This document shows, one piece after another, positions 10,676 to 24,078 of a stretch of 64,000 bases of DNA (position 1 is the first letter of the stretch; the number at the start of each line of letters is the position of its first letter). The notes beneath the pieces were generated by a model, which was not told the origin of the DNA, searched no databases, and saw only the letters and a list, made by a program, of their open reading frames with translations. The stretch lies in contig CATKHW010000427.1 of NCBI GenBank assembly GCA_949752795.1, forward strand, positions 1,178,001-1,242,000, read 5' to 3'. The stretch is from Hyperoodon ampullatus (Eukaryota > Chordata > Mammalia > Artiodactyla > Ziphiidae). The position numbers and the translations under genes are program-made.

Positions 10676-12177
10676 CAGGTCTCCCTTACCAAATCTGGTT
10701 ACTGGGGCAACAGAGCCTCAATGGAAGTCGTGTTCTAGATTGGAATTTAGAATGGAATGTGCCAGGAGAAAGCCCCTCAAGTTTGTCTCACTACTTCTTG
10801 TTCGTGTTTTTAATTTAATTTTTTATTTTTTATTACAGCAAATTTGATTACAATGTTTGGCTTGTTGTAGGTGTGGAAGATGTGGTTCTTTTACACATAC
10901 ACATATGTCTGTTCTTCCTGGGATCCTTTTCCCATGTACCTTATGACAGAATGTTGAGTAGTCTTCTCTTGGTATTCTGTAGGTCTTTGGTGATTATATA
11001 TGTCACCTGTGTTTGTATATGTCTGTTAACCCCAATATCATAATGAAACCAATCCTCACACCTTTCCATTGGTGAACCATAAGTTTGTTGAATGAATCTC
11101 TGATTGCCCTTCTCCGTGGAAATATCTGCCCTGGTATCCATTTTTCGGTCACACCTATAAGAGATATGATATGATATGTGTCTTTCACTTTCTGACTTAC
11201 AACAACTCACGTGCTTACCTCTAGACACACCTACGGTGCTACAAATGGCATTGTGTCCTTTTATTCCTTGGCTTCTATTCTGCCTTAGCGAGGTCCATTT
11301 TCAACAATGTGATTCCCTGAGGGCTGAGGATTAGCTGACCTGGGTAGCCTGACCCTGCCGGCCGGCCCTACCCAGGTGTGCCTGGGTTGAAGTCAATATA
11401 AACAGCGCTGCAGGCAGCAATAGCCCCTGAAGCTGTGCCTGACTCCATATTCTCTGCCCCGTCAGCAGTGTCGGGGCTGTGCTGGTGGGAGGGTGGGAGC
11501 GGCCACGGCTTTGTGGGTGGCCCGGTGTGAGTGGGTCTCTGCTGGACTTTCTGCAGGAGTTGCCAGGCTTCCACCTGTAAAGAAGAGGATGTGTCACCTC
11601 TACCATCCACTGGAATTTCTCTCCGGACAGAGGTGAGGAAGGAAAAAAGCAGTGGGGGCCGGGACAGGAGGGGTATCTCAGACCGGGCAATGGAAAGCTT
11701 CTAGAAGAGCGCCCAAGGCCAGGCCCATCCTGGCTGGCCTGCATGCACCAAGTTGGCCTGCGTGCTGTCGCTGGTGTGGCTCCACGGCCCTTCCTCTAGG
11801 CTTTCAAGCCCTTGTACATATTCAGGTGTTTTACCTGAGAAGGGTGGGAAAAGTTCAACAGCAGCTGGCCTGGGGCTCAGCTCACGGTTACTCACAGATG
11901 CCTCGGCATGGCCCCCCGCTTTGCAATGAGGACGCTCCTTGCGTAGGAGTGGGCTGCTGGCTCTATGGGAGATGATTCCCCACCTCTGACCAATTTCAGA
12001 ATTGTTTACCGATGGAGCAAGTGCCCTGATTGTTTTTTCCTCTGTCTAACTCGTGGGTTCAGGTTTTTTTTTTTTCTTTTTTGGTTCAAGTTAGATTTTA
12101 TTCCTCTTTTATGTATTTATAGATATAAGCATGGGAATAATTCATTCATATAAATACATCTGTGTGAAGGGAAGAAC

Positions 12178-13161
12178 TTTTTTCTGTTTTATTTTTAAAT
12201 TTTATTTTTTAAAATTTTGAAATTTAATTTTATTTATTTTTTATACAGCAGGTTATTATTAGTTATGTATTTTATGCATATACATGTATACAGGTCAATC
12301 CCAATCTCCCAACTCACCCCAACACCACCTCCCCGTGGCTTCCCACACTTGGTGTCCATACGTGGGTTCTCTACCTCTGTGTCTCTATTTCTTCCCTGCA
12401 AACCAGTTCATCTGTACCCTTTTTCTAGGTTCCACATATATGCATTAATATACAATATTTGTTTGTCTCTTTCTGACTTACTTCATTCTGTATGACAGTC
12501 TCTAGATCCATCGACGTCTCTACAAATGACCCAGTTTCATTCCTTCTTATGGCTGAGTAATATTCCATTTTATATATGTACCACATCTTTATCCATTCGT
12601 CTGTCTGTGGGTATTTAGGTTGCTTCCATTACCTGGCTATCGTAAATGGTGCTGAAATGAGCATTGTGGTGAATGTGCCTTTTTGATTTATGGTTTTATC
12701 TGGGTATATGCCCAGAAGTGGGATTGCTGGATCATATGGTAATTCTATTTCTAGTTTTTTTAAGGAAACTCCATACTGTTCTCCATCGTGACTGTATCAA
12801 TTTACATTTCCACCACTAGTGGAAGAGGGATCCTTTTGTCCACACCCTCCCCAGAATTCGTTGTTTGTAGATTTTCTGATGATGCCAATTGTAACAGGTG
12901 TGAGGTGATACCTCATTGTAGTTTTGATTTGCATTTCTCTAATAATTAGTGATGTTGAGCAGCTTTCCATGTGCGTCTTGGCCATCTCTGTGTCTTCTTT
13001 GAAGAAACGTCTCTTTAGATCTTCTGCCCATTTTTGTATTGGGTTGTTTGTTTTTTTAATATTAAGCTGCATGAGCTCTTTATATATATTGGAGATTAAA
13101 CTTTTGTCCATTGATTCGTTTGCAAATATTTTCGCCCATTCTGAGGGATGCTTTTTGCCAT
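12178..13161 (-). mobile_element. L1-A copy, U5
   Basis: Type b copy, with taccctttttc and aaatggtgc. Confidence 0.88.
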
Positions 13162-13392
13162 TCCCGTTTTTTTAACAAAAAAAGAAAGAAAGAAAAAGAA
13201 GCAGAACACTAATGTGAGTAAAATATGCCTTTTGAAACTGTCGTTTTGAAATATGGACGTCCTTTGAATTTTTTGGTCGATATATGAACCCAGGATTTGT
13301 TTTCAGGGCAGGTGTCATTTACAGGCCTGCAATGATTTTGAATATCAACTGACCATTAGCGCTGGGATTAAAGCTGCTGTTGTGTGAAACGG

Positions 13393-13406
13393 CCACAAGG
13401 TGGCAG
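13393..13406 (+). promoter_or_regulatory. CTCF-like motif, U5
   Basis: Same 14-mer as U1. Confidence 0.65.
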
Positions 13407-14906
13407 CAGGTCTCCCTTACCAAATCTGGTTACTGGGGCAACAGAGCCTCAATGGAAGTCGTGTTCTAGATTGGAATTTAGAATGGAATGTGCCAGGAGA
13501 AAGCCCCTCAAGTTTGTCTCACTACTTCTTGTTCGTGTTTTTAATTTAATTTTTTATTTTTTATTACAGCAAATTTGATTACAATGTTTGGCTTGTTGTA
13601 GGTGTGGAAGATGTGGTTCTTTTACACATACACATATGTCTGTTCTTCCTGGGATCCTTTTCCCATGTACCTTATGACAGAATGTTGAGTAGTCTTCTCT
13701 TGGTATTCTGTAGGTCTTTGGTGATTATATATGTCACCTGTGTTTGTATATGTCTGTTAACCCCAATATCATAATGAAACCAATCCTCACACCTTTCCAT
13801 TGGTGAACCATAAGTTTGTTGAATGAATCTGTGATTGCCCTTCTCCGTGGAAATATCTGCCCTGGTATCCATTTTTCGGTCACACCTATAAGAGATATGA
13901 TATGATATGTGTCTTTCACTTTCTGACTTACAACAACTCACGTGCTTACCTCTAGACACACCTACGGTGCTACAAATGGCATTGTGTCCTTTTATTCCTT
14001 GGCTTCTATTCTGCCTTAGCGAGGTCCATTTTCAACAATGTGATTCCCTGAGGGCTGAGGATTAGCTGACCTGGGTAGCCTGACCCTGCCGGCCGGCCCT
14101 CCCCAGGTGTGCCTGGGTTGAGGTCAATATAAACAGCGCTGCAGGCAGCAATAGCCCCTGAAGCTGTGCCTGACTCCATATTCTCTGCCCGGTCAGCAGT
14201 GTCGGGGCTGTGCTGGTGGGAGGGAGTGAGGGGCCACGGCTTTGTGGGTGGCCCGGTGTGAGTGGGTCTCTGCTGGACTTTCTGCAGGAGTTGCCAGGCT
14301 TCCACCTGTAATGAAGAGGATGTGTCACCCATACCTTCCGCTGGAATTTCTCTCCGGACAAAGGTGAGGAAGGAAAAAAGCAGTGGGGGCCGGGACAGGA
14401 GGGGTATCTCAGGCAGGGCAATGGAAAGCTTCCAGAAGAGCACCCTGGGCCAGGACCATCCTGACTGGCCTGCAGGCACCAAGTTGGCCTGCGTGCTGTC
14501 GCTGGTGCGGCTCCACGGCCCTTCCTCTAGGCTTTCAAGCCCTTGTACATATTCAGGTGTTTTACCTGGGAAGGGTAGGAAAAGTTCAACAGCAGCTGGC
14601 CTGGGGCTCAGCTCACGGTTACTCACAGATGCCTCGGCATGGCCCCCCGCTTTGCAATGAGGACGCTCCTTGCGTAGGAGTGGGCTGCTGGCTGTATGGG
14701 AGATGATTCCCCACCTCTGAAGAATTTCAGAAGTGTTTACCGATGGAGCAGGTGCCCTGATTGTGTTTTCCTCTGTCTAACTCGTGGGTTCAGGTTTTTT
14801 TTTTCTTTTTTGGTTCAAGTTAGATTTTATTCCTCTTTTATGTATTTATAGATATAAGCATGGGAATAATTCATTCATATAAATACATCTATGTGAAGGG
14901 AAGAAC

Positions 14907-15890
14907 TTTTTTCTGTTTTATTTTTAAATTTTATTTTTTAAAATTTTGAAATTTAATTTTATTTATTTTTTATACAGCAGGTTATTATTAGTTATGTATT
15001 TTATGCATATACATGTATACAGGTCAATCCCAATCTCCCAACTCACCCCAACACCACCTCCCCGTGGCTTCCCACACTTGGTGTCCATACGTGGGTTCTC
15101 TACCTCTGTGTCTCTATTTCTTCCCTGCAAACCAGTTCATCTGTACCATTTTTCTAGGTTCCACATATATGCATTAATATACAATATTTGTTTGTCTCTT
15201 TCTGACTTACTTCATTCTGTATGACAGTCTCTAGATCCATCGACGTCTCTACAAATGACCCAGTTTCATTCCTTCTTATGGCTGAGTAATATTCCATTTT
15301 ATATATGTACCACATCTTTATCCATTCGTCTGTCTGTGGGTATTTAGGTTGCTTCCATTACCTGGCTATCGTAAATAGTGCTGAAATGAGCATTGTGGTG
15401 AATGTGCCTTTTTGATTTATGGTTTTATCTGGGTATATGCCCAGAAGTGGGATTGCTGGATCATATGGTAATTCTATTTCTAGTTTTTTTAAGGAAACTC
15501 CATACTGTTCTCCATCGTGACTGTATCAATTTACATTTCCACCACTAGTGGAAGAGGGATCCTTTTGTCCACACCCTCCCCAGAATTCGTTGTTTGTAGA
15601 TTTTCTGATGATGCCGATTCTAACAGGTGTGAGGTGATACCTCATTGTAGTTTTGATTTGCATTTCTCTAATAATTAGTGATGTTGAGCAGCTTTTCATG
15701 TGCGTCTTGGCCATCTCTGTGTCTTCTTTGAAGAAACGTCTCTTTAGATCTTCTGCCCATTTTTGTATTGGGTTGTTTGTTTTTTTAATATTAAGCTGCA
15801 TGAGCTCTTTATATATATTGGAGATTAAACTTTTGTCCATTGATTCGTTTGCAAATATTTTCGCCCATTCTGAGGGATGCTTTTTGCCAT
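14907..15890 (-). mobile_element. L1-A copy, U6
   Basis: Type c copy, with gccgattctaacagg. Confidence 0.88.
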
Positions 15891-16121
15891 TCCCGTTTTT
15901 TTAACAAAAAAAGAAAGAAAGGAAAAGAAGCAGAACACTAATGTGTGTAAAATATGCCTTTTGAAACTGTCGTTTTGAAATATGGACGTCCTTTGAATAT
16001 TTTGGTCGATATATGAACCCAGGATTTGTTTTCAGGGCAGGTGTCATTTACAGGCCTGCAATGATTTTGAATATCAACTGACCATTAGCGCTGGGATTAA
16101 AGCTGCTGTTGTGTGAAACGG

Positions 16122-16135
16122 CCACAAGGTGGCAG
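16122..16135 (+). promoter_or_regulatory. CTCF-like motif, U6
   Basis: Same 14-mer as U1. Confidence 0.65.
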
Positions 16136-17636
16136 CAGGTCTCCCTTACCAAATCTGGTTACTGGGGCAACAGAGCCTCAATGGAAGCCGTGTTCTAGAT
16201 TGGAATTTAGAATGGAATGTGCCAGGAGAAAGCCCCTCAAGTTTGCCTCACTACTTCTTGTTCGTGTTTTTAATTTAATTTTTTATTTTTTATTACAGCA
16301 AATTTGATTACAATGTTTGGCTTGTTGTAGGTGTGGAAGATGTGGTTCTTTTACACATACACATATGTCTGCTCTTCCTGGGATCCTTTTCCCATGTACC
16401 TTATGACAGAATGTTGAGTAGTCTTCTCTTGGTATTCTGTAGGTCTTTGGTGATTATATATGTCACCTGTGTTTGTATATGTCTGTTAACCCCAATATCA
16501 TAATGAAACCAATCCTCACACCTTTCCATTGGTGAACCCTAAGTTTGTTGAATGAATCTGTGATTGCCCTTCTCCGTGGAAATATCTGCCCTGGTATCCA
16601 TTTTTCGGTCACACCTATAAGAGATATGATATGATATGTGTCTTTCACTTTCTGACTTACAACAACTCACGTGCTTACCTCTAGACACACCTACGGTGCT
16701 ACAAATGGCATTGTGTCCTTTTATTCCTTGGCTTCTATTCTGCCTTAGCGAGGTCCATTTTCAACAATGTGATTCCCTGAGGGCTGAGGATTAGCTGACC
16801 TGGGTAGCCTGACTCTGCCGGCCGGCCCTCCCCAGGTGTGCCTGGGTTGAGGTCAATATAAACAGCGCTGCAGGCAGCAATAGCCCCTGAAGCTTTGCCT
16901 GACTCCATATTCTCTGCCCCGTCAGCAGTTTCGGGGCTGTGCTGGTGGGAGGGAGTGAGGGGCCACGGCTTTGTGGGTGGCCCGGTGTGAGTGGGTCTCT
17001 GCTGGACTTTCTGCAGGAGTTGCCAGGCTTCCACCTGTAATGAAGAGGATGTGTCACCCATACCTTCCGCTGGAATTTCTCTCCGGACAGAGGTGAGGAA
17101 GGAAAAAAGCAGTGGGGGCCGGGACAGGAGGGGTATCTCAGGCAGGGCAATGGAAAGCTTCCAGAAGAGCGCCCAGGGCCAGGACCATCCTGACTGGCCT
17201 GCAGGCACCAAGTTGGCCTGCGTGCTGTCGCTGGTGCGGCTCCACGGCCCTTCCTCTAGGCTTTCAAGCCCTTGTTCATATTCAGGTGTTTTACCTGGGA
17301 AGGGTGGGAAAAGTTCAACAGCAGCTGGCCTGGGGCTCAGCTCACGGTTACTCACAGATGCCTCGGCATGGCCCCCCGCTTTGCAATGAGGACGCTCCTT
17401 GCGTAGGAGTGGGCTGCTGGCTCTATGGGAGATGATTCCCCACCTCTGACCAATTTCAGAATTGTTTACCGATGGAGCAAGTGCCCTGATTGTGTTTTCC
17501 TCTGTCTAACTCGTGGGTTCAGGTTTTTTTTTTTCTTTTTTGGTTCAAGTTAGATTTCATTCCTCTTTTATGTATTTATAGATATAAGCATGGGAATAAT
17601 TCATTCATATAAATACATCTGTGTGAAGGGAAGAAC

Positions 17637-18620
17637 TTTTTTCTGTTTTATTTTTAAATTTTATTTTTTAAAATTTTGAAATTTAATTTTATTTATTTTT
17701 TATACAGCAGGTTATTATTAGTTATGTATTTTATGCATATACATGTATACAGGTCAATCCCAATCTCCCAACTCACCCCAACACCACCTCCCCATGGCTT
17801 CCCACACTTGGTGTCCATACGTGTGTTCTCTACCTCTGTGTCTCTATTTCTTCCCTGCAAACCAGTTCATCTGTACCATTTTTCTAGGTTCCACATATAT
17901 GCATTAATATACAATATTTGTTTTTCTCTTTCTGACTTACTTCATTCTGTATGACAGTCTCTAGATCCATCGACGTCTCTACAAATGACCCAGTTTCATT
18001 CCTTCTTATGGCTGAGTAATATTCCATTTTATATATGTACCACATCTTTATCCATTCGTCTGTCTGTGGGTATTTAGGTTGCTTCCATTACCTGGCTATC
18101 GTAAATAGTGCTGAAATGAGCATTGTGGTGAATGTGCCTTTTTGATTTATGGTTTTATCTGGGTATATGCCCAGAAGTGGGATTGCTGGATCATATGGTA
18201 AGTCTATTTCTAGTTTTTTTAAGGAAACTCCATACTGTTCTCCATCGTGACTGTATCAATTTACATTTCCACCACTAGTGGAAGAGGGATCCTTTTGTCC
18301 ACACCCTCCCCAGAATTCGTTGTTTGTAGATTTTCTGATGATGCCGATTCTAACAGGTGTGAGGTGATACCTCATTGTAGTTTTGATTTGCATTTCTCTA
18401 ATAATTAGTGATGTTGAGCAGCTTTTCATGTGCGTCTTGGCCATCTCTGTGTCTTCTTTGAAGAAACGTCTCTTTAGATCTTCTGCCCATTTTTGTATTG
18501 GGTTGTTTGTTTTTTTAATATTAAGCTGCATGAGCTCTTTATATATATTGGAGATTAAACTTTTGTCCATTGATTCGTTTGCAAATATTTTCGCCCATTC
18601 TGAGGGATGCTTTTTGCCAT
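17637..18620 (-). mobile_element. L1-A copy, U7
   Basis: Type d copy: a-like left part (gtttttctc, ggtaagtct) and c-like gccgattcta. Confidence 0.88.
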
Positions 18621-18851
18621 TCCCGTTTTTTTAACAAAAAAAGAAAGAAAGGAAAAGAAGCAGAACACTAATGTGTGTAAAATATGCCTTTTGAAACTGT
18701 CGTTTTGAAATATGGACGTCCTTTGAATTTTTTGGTCGATATATGAACCCAGGATTTGTTTTCAGGGCAGGTGTCATTTACAGGCCTGCAATGATTTTGA
18801 ATATCAACTGACCATTAGCGCTGGGATTAAAGCTGCTGTTGTGTGAAATGG

Positions 18852-18865
18852 CCACGAGGTGGCAG
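18852..18865 (+). promoter_or_regulatory. CTCF-like motif, U7, CpG variant
   Basis: CCACGAGGTGGCAG: the type d form, with a CpG inside the core and with the upstream CpG of the other types lost (aatggcc for aacggcc). Confidence 0.65.
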
Positions 18866-20365
18866 CAGGTCTCCCTTACCAAATCTGGTTACTGGGGCAA
18901 CAGAGCCTCAATGGAAGTCGTGTTCTAGATTGGAATTTAGAATGGAATGTGCCAGGAGAAAGCCCCTCAAGTTTGCCTCACTACTTCTTGTTCGTGTTTT
19001 TAATTTAATTTTTTATTTTTTATTACAGCAAATTTGATTACAATGTTTGGCTTGTTGTAGGTGTGGAAGATGTGGTTCTTTTACACATACACATATGTCT
19101 ACTCTTCCTGGGATCCTTTTCCCATGTACCTTATGACAGAATGTTGAGTAGTCTTCTCTTGGTATTCTGTAGGTCTTTGGTGATTATATATGTCACCTGT
19201 GTTTGTATATGTCTGTTAACCCCAATATCATAATGAAACCAATCCTCACACCTTTCCATTGGTGAACCATAAGTTTGTTGAATGAATCTCTGATTGCCCT
19301 TCTCCGTGGAAATATCTGCCCTGGTATCCATTTTTCGGTCACACCTATAAGAGATATGATATGATATGTGTCTTTCACTTTCTGACTTACAACAACTCAC
19401 GTGCTTACCTCTAGACACACCTACGGTGCTACAAATGACACTGTGTCCTTTTATTCCTTGGCTTCTATTCTGCCTTAGCGAGGTCCATTTTCAACAATGT
19501 GATTCCCTGAGGGCTGAGGATTAGCTGACCTGGGTAGCCTGACCCTGCCGGCCGGCCCTCCCCAGGTGTGCCTGGGTTGAGGTCAATATAAACAGCGCTG
19601 CAGGCAGCAATAGCCCCTGAAGCTGTGCCTGACTCCATATTCTCTGCCCCGTCAGCAGTGTCGGGGCTGTGCTGGTGGGAGGGAGTGAGGGGCCACGGCT
19701 TTGTGGGTGGCCCGGTGTGAGTGGGTCTCTGCTGGACTTTCTGCAGGAGTTGCCAGGCTTCCACCTGTAATGAAGAGGATGTGTCACCCATACCTTCCGC
19801 TGGAATTTCTCTCCGGACAGAGGTGAGGAAGGAAAAAAGCAGTGGGGGCCGGGACAGGAGGGGTATCTCAGGCAGGGCAATGGAAAGCTTCCAGAAGAGC
19901 GCCCAGGGCCAGGACCATCCTGACTGGCCTGCAGGCACCAAGTTGGCCTGCGTGCTGTCGCTGGTGTGGCTCCACGGCCCTTCCTCTAGGTTTTCAAGCC
20001 CTTGTACATATTCAGGTGTTTTACCTGGGAAGGGTGGGAAAAGTTCAACAGCAGCTGGCCTGGGGCTCAGCTCACGGTTACTCACAGATGCCTCGGCATG
20101 GCCCCCCGCTTTGCAATGAGGACGCTCCTTGCGTAGGAGTGGGCTGCTAGCTCTATGGGAGATGATTCCCCACCTCTGACCAATTTCAGAATTGTTTACC
20201 GATGGAGCAAGTGCCCTGATTGTGTTTTCCTCTGTCTAACTCGTGGGTTCAGGTTTTTTTTTTTTTTTTTGGTTCAAGTTAGATTTTATTCCTCTTTTAT
20301 GTATTTATAGATATAAGCATGGAAATAATTCATTCATATAAATACATCTGTGTGAAGGGAAGAAC

Positions 20366-21349
20366 TTTTTTCTGTTTTATTTTTAAATTTTATTTTTTAA
20401 AATTTTGAAATTTAATTTTATTTATTTTTTATACAGCAGGTTATTATTAGTTATGTATTTAATGCATATACATGTATACAGGTCAATCCCAATCTCCCAA
20501 CTCACCCCAACACCACCTCCCCATGGCTTCCCACACTTGGTGTCCATACGTGTGGTCTCTACCTCTGTGTCTCTATTTCTTCCCTGCAAACCAGTTCATC
20601 TGTACCATTTTTCTAGGTTCCACATATATGCATTAATATACAATATTTGTTTGTCTCTTTCTGACTTACTTCATTCTGTATGACAGTCTCTATATCCATC
20701 GACGTCTCTACAAATGACCCAGTTTCATTCCTTCTTATGGCTGAGTAATATTCCATTTTATATATGTACCACATCTTTATCCATTCATCTGTCTGTGGGT
20801 ATTTAGGTTGCTTCCATTACCTGGCTATCGTAAATAGTGCTGAAATGAGCATTGTGGTGAATGTGCCTTTTTGATTTATGGTTTTCTCTGGGTATATGCC
20901 CAGAAGTGGGATTGCTGGATCATATGGTAATTCTATTTCTAGTTTTTTTAAGGAAACTCCATACTGTTCTCCATCGTGACTGTATCAATTTACATTTCCA
21001 CCACTAGTGGAAGAGGTATCCTTTTGTCCACACCCTCCTCAGAATTCGTTGTTTGTAGATTTTCGGATGATGCCAATTGTAACAGGTGTGAGGTGATACC
21101 TCATTGTAGTTTTGATTTGCATTTCTCTAATAATTAGTGATGTTGAGCAGCTTTTCATGTGCGTCTTGGCCATCTCTGTGTCTTCTTTGAAGAAACGTCT
21201 CTTTAGATCTTCTGCCCATTTTTGTATTGGGTTGTTTGTTTTTTTAATATTAAGCTGCATGAGCTCTTTATATATATTGGAGATTAAACTTTTGTCCATT
21301 GATTCGTTTGCAAATATTTTCGCCCATTCTGAGGGATGCTTTTTGCCAT
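20366..21349 (-). mobile_element. L1-A copy, U8
   Basis: Type e copy, with tatttaatgc, ctctatatcc and ttcggatgat. Confidence 0.88.
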
Positions 21350-21580
21350 TCCCGTTTTTTTAACAAAAAAAGAAAGAAAGGAAAAGAAGCAGAACACTAA
21401 TGTGTGTAAAATATGCCTTTTGAAACTGTCGTTTTGAAATATGGACGTCCTTTGAATTTTTTGGTCGATATATGAACCCAGGATTTGTTTTCAGGGCAGG
21501 TGTCATTTACAGGCCTGCAATGATTTTGAATATCAACTGACCATTAGCGCTGGGATTAAAGCTGCTGTTGTGTGAAACGG

Positions 21581-21594
21581 CCACAAGGTGGCAG
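21581..21594 (+). promoter_or_regulatory. CTCF-like motif, U8
   Basis: Same 14-mer as U1. Confidence 0.65.
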
Positions 21595-23094
21595 CAGGTC
21601 TCCCTTACCAAATCTGGTTACTGGGGCAACAGAGCCTCAATGGAAGTCGTGTTCTAGATTGGAATTTAGAATGGAATGTGCCAGGAGAAAGCCCCTCAAG
21701 TTTGTCTCACTACTTCTTGTTCGTGTTTTTAATTTAATTTTTTATTTTTTATTACAGCAAATTTGATTACAATGTTTGGCTTGTTGTAGGTGTGGAAGAT
21801 GTGGTTCTTTTACACATACACATATGTCTGTTCTTCCTGGGATCCTTTTCCCATGTACCTTATGACAGAATGTTGAGTAGTCTTCTCTTGGTATTCTGTA
21901 GGTCTTTGGTGATTATATATGTCACCTGTGTTTGTATATGTCTGTTAACCCCAATATCATAATGAAACCAATCCTCACACCTTTCCATTGGTGAACCATA
22001 AGTTTGTTGAATGAATCTGTGATTGCCCTTCTCCGTGGAAATATCTGCCCTGGTATCCATTTTTCAGTCACACCTATAAGAGATATGATATGATATGTGT
22101 CTTTCACTTTCTGACTTACAACAACTCACGTGCTTACCTCTAGACACACCTACGGTGCTACAAATGGCATTGTGTCCTTTTATTCCTTGGCTTCTATTCT
22201 GCCTTAGCGAGGTCCATTTTCAACAATGTGATTCCCTGAGGGCTGAGGATTAGCTGACCTGGGTAGCCTGACCCTGCCGGCCGGCCCTCCCCAGGTGTGC
22301 CTGGGTTGAGGTCAATATAAACAGCGCTGCAGGCAGCAATAGCCCCTGAAGCTGTGCCTGACTCCATATTCTCTGCCCCGTCAGCAGTGTCGGGGCTGTG
22401 CTGGTGGGAGGGAGTGAGGGGCCACGGCTTTGTGGGTGGCCCGGTGTGAGTGGGTCTCTGCTGGACTTTCTGCAGGAGTTGCCAGGCTTCCACCTGTAAT
22501 GAAGAGGATGTGTCACCCATACCTTCTGCTGGAATTTCTCTCCGGACAGAGGTGAGGAAGGAAAAAAGCAGTGGGGGCCGGGACAGGAGGGGTATCTCAG
22601 GCAGGGCAATGGAAAGCTTCCAGAAGAGCGCCCATGGCCGGGACCATCCTGACTGGCCTGCAGGCACCAAGTTGGCCTGCGTGCTGTCACTGGTGCGGCT
22701 CCACGGCCCTTCCTCTAGGCTTTCAAGCCCTTGTACATATTCAGGTGTTTTACCTGGGAAGGGTGGGAAAAGTTCAACAGCAGCTGGCCTGGGGCTCAGC
22801 TCACGGTTACTCACAGATGCCTCGGCATGGCCCCCCGCTTTGCAATGAGGACGCTCCTTGCGTAAGAGTGGGCTGCTGGCTCTATGGGAGATGATTCCCC
22901 ACCTCTGACCAATTTCAGAATTGTTTACCGATGGAGCAAGTGCCCTGATTGTGTTTTCCTCTGTCTAACTCGTGGGTTCAGGTTTTTTTTTTCTTTTTTG
23001 GTTCAAGTTAGATTTTATTCCTCTTTTATGTATTTATAGATATAAGCATGGGAATAATTCATTCATATAAATACATCTGTGTGAAGGGAAGAAC

Positions 23095-24078
23095 TTTTTT
23101 CTGTTTTATTTTTAAATTTTATTTTTTAAAATTTTGAAATTTAATTTTATTTATTTTTTATACAGCAGGTTATTATTAGTTATGTATTTTATGCATATAC
23201 ATGTATACAGGTCAATCCCAATCTCCCAACTCACCCCAACACCACCTCCCCGTGGCTTCCCACACTTGGTGTCCATACGTGGGTTCTCTACCTCTGTGTC
23301 TCTATTTCTTCCCTGCAAACCAGTTCATCTGTACCCTTTTTCTAGGTTCCACATATATGCATTAATATACAATATTTGTTTGTCTCTTTCTGACTTACTT
23401 CATTCTGTATGACAGTCTCTAGATCCATCGACGTCTCTACAAATGACCCAGTTTCATTCCTTCTTATGGCTGAGTAATATTCCATTTTATATATGTACCA
23501 CATCTTTATCCATTCGTCTGTCTGTGGGTATTTAGGTTGCTTCCATTACCTGGCTATCGTAAATGGTGCTGAAATGAGCATTGTGGTGAATGTGCCTTTT
23601 TGATTTATGGTTTTATCTGGGTATATGCCCAGAAGTGGGATTGCTGGATCATATGGTAATTCTATTTCTAGTTTTTTTAAGGAAACTCCATACTGTTCTC
23701 CATCGTGACTGTATCAATTTACATTTCCACCACTAGTGGAAGAGGGATCCTTTTGTCCACACCCTCCCCAGAATTCGTTGTTTGTAGATTTTCTGATGAT
23801 GCCAATTGTAACAGGTGTGAGGTGATACCTCATTGTAGTTTTGATTTGCATTTCTCTAATAATTAGTGATGTTGAGCAGCTTTCCATGTGCGTCTTGGCC
23901 ATCTCTGTGTCTTCTTTGAAGAAACGTCTCTTTAGATCTTCTGCCCATTTTTGTATTGGGTTGTTTGTTTTTTTAATATTAAGCTGCATGAGCTCTTTAT
24001 ATATATTGGAGATTAAACTTTTGTCCATTGATTCGTTTGCAAATATTTTCGCCCATTCTGAGGGATGCTTTTTGCCAT
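23095..24078 (-). mobile_element. L1-A copy, U9
   Basis: b-type from at least 23331 onward; the f/b exchange point lies in or just before its A-rich tail and 3' UTR. Confidence 0.88.

Larger units (their letters stand above)
8186..10916 (+). repeat. Macrosatellite unit U4, type a
   Basis: Type a markers: gaaccctaag near 8344, gctttgcctg near 8701, cagcagtttcgg near 8733, ccccatggc and acgtgtgttc in L1-A, gtttttctc near 9729, ggtaagtct near 10007, gatgtcagttg near 10149, cctcagtggag near 10189, an extra T near 10326 and attcatttgc near 10383. Private changes are ggaaatgttc near 9116 and tgacaattag near 10619. Confidence 0.95.
10917..13647 (+). repeat. Macrosatellite unit U5, type b
   Basis: Type b differs most in the GC-rich core: gggtgggagcggcc near 11491, tgtaaagaagagg near 11577, acctctaccatccac near 11597, cagaccgggc near 11680, gcttctagaag near 11697 and acctgagaagg near 11833. 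It also has gattgttttttcc near 12029, taccctttttc in L1-A near 12416, aaatggtgc near 12645 and gtgagtaaaa near 13213. Private changes are cctacccagg near 11368 and tgcatgcacc near 11741. The gcttctagaag change puts a stop into the minus-strand open frame that stays open in most other types. Confidence 0.95.
13648..16376 (+). repeat. Macrosatellite unit U6, type c
   Basis: Type c markers: cggacaaagg near 14354, agagcaccc near 14437, ctggctgtatgg near 14689, ctgaagaatttcagaagtg near 14717, gagcaggtgcc near 14746, gccgattcta near 15614, gaatattttgg near 15996, ggaagccgtg near 16185 and gtttgcctc near 16241. A private ccctgggcc lies near 14442. Confidence 0.95.
16377..19106 (+). repeat. Macrosatellite unit U7, type d
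   Basis: The first part resembles type a (gaaccctaag, gctttgcctg, cagcagtttcgg), with gactctgccgg near 16811 and gatttcattcc near 17554. The L1-A portion has ccccatggc, gtttttctc and ggtaagtct as in a, but gccgattcta as in c. The CTCF block carries the d signature gaaatggccacgagg at 18845, and the unit ends with gtctactcttc. A private ttgttcata lies near 17274. Confidence 0.95.
19107..21835 (+). repeat. Macrosatellite unit U8, type e
   Basis: Type e markers: ctctgattg near 19288, aatgacactg or aatggcactg (this copy has the former, near 19436), taggttttcaagc near 19987, gctgctagctc near 20144, gcatggaaata near 20318, tatttaatgc near 20456, gtgtggtctc, ctctatatcc near 20689, ttttctctggg near 20882, ggtatcc...cctcag and ttcggatgat near 21062. 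The spacer tract is an uninterrupted run of 18 T where all other copies have a C. Confidence 0.95.
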
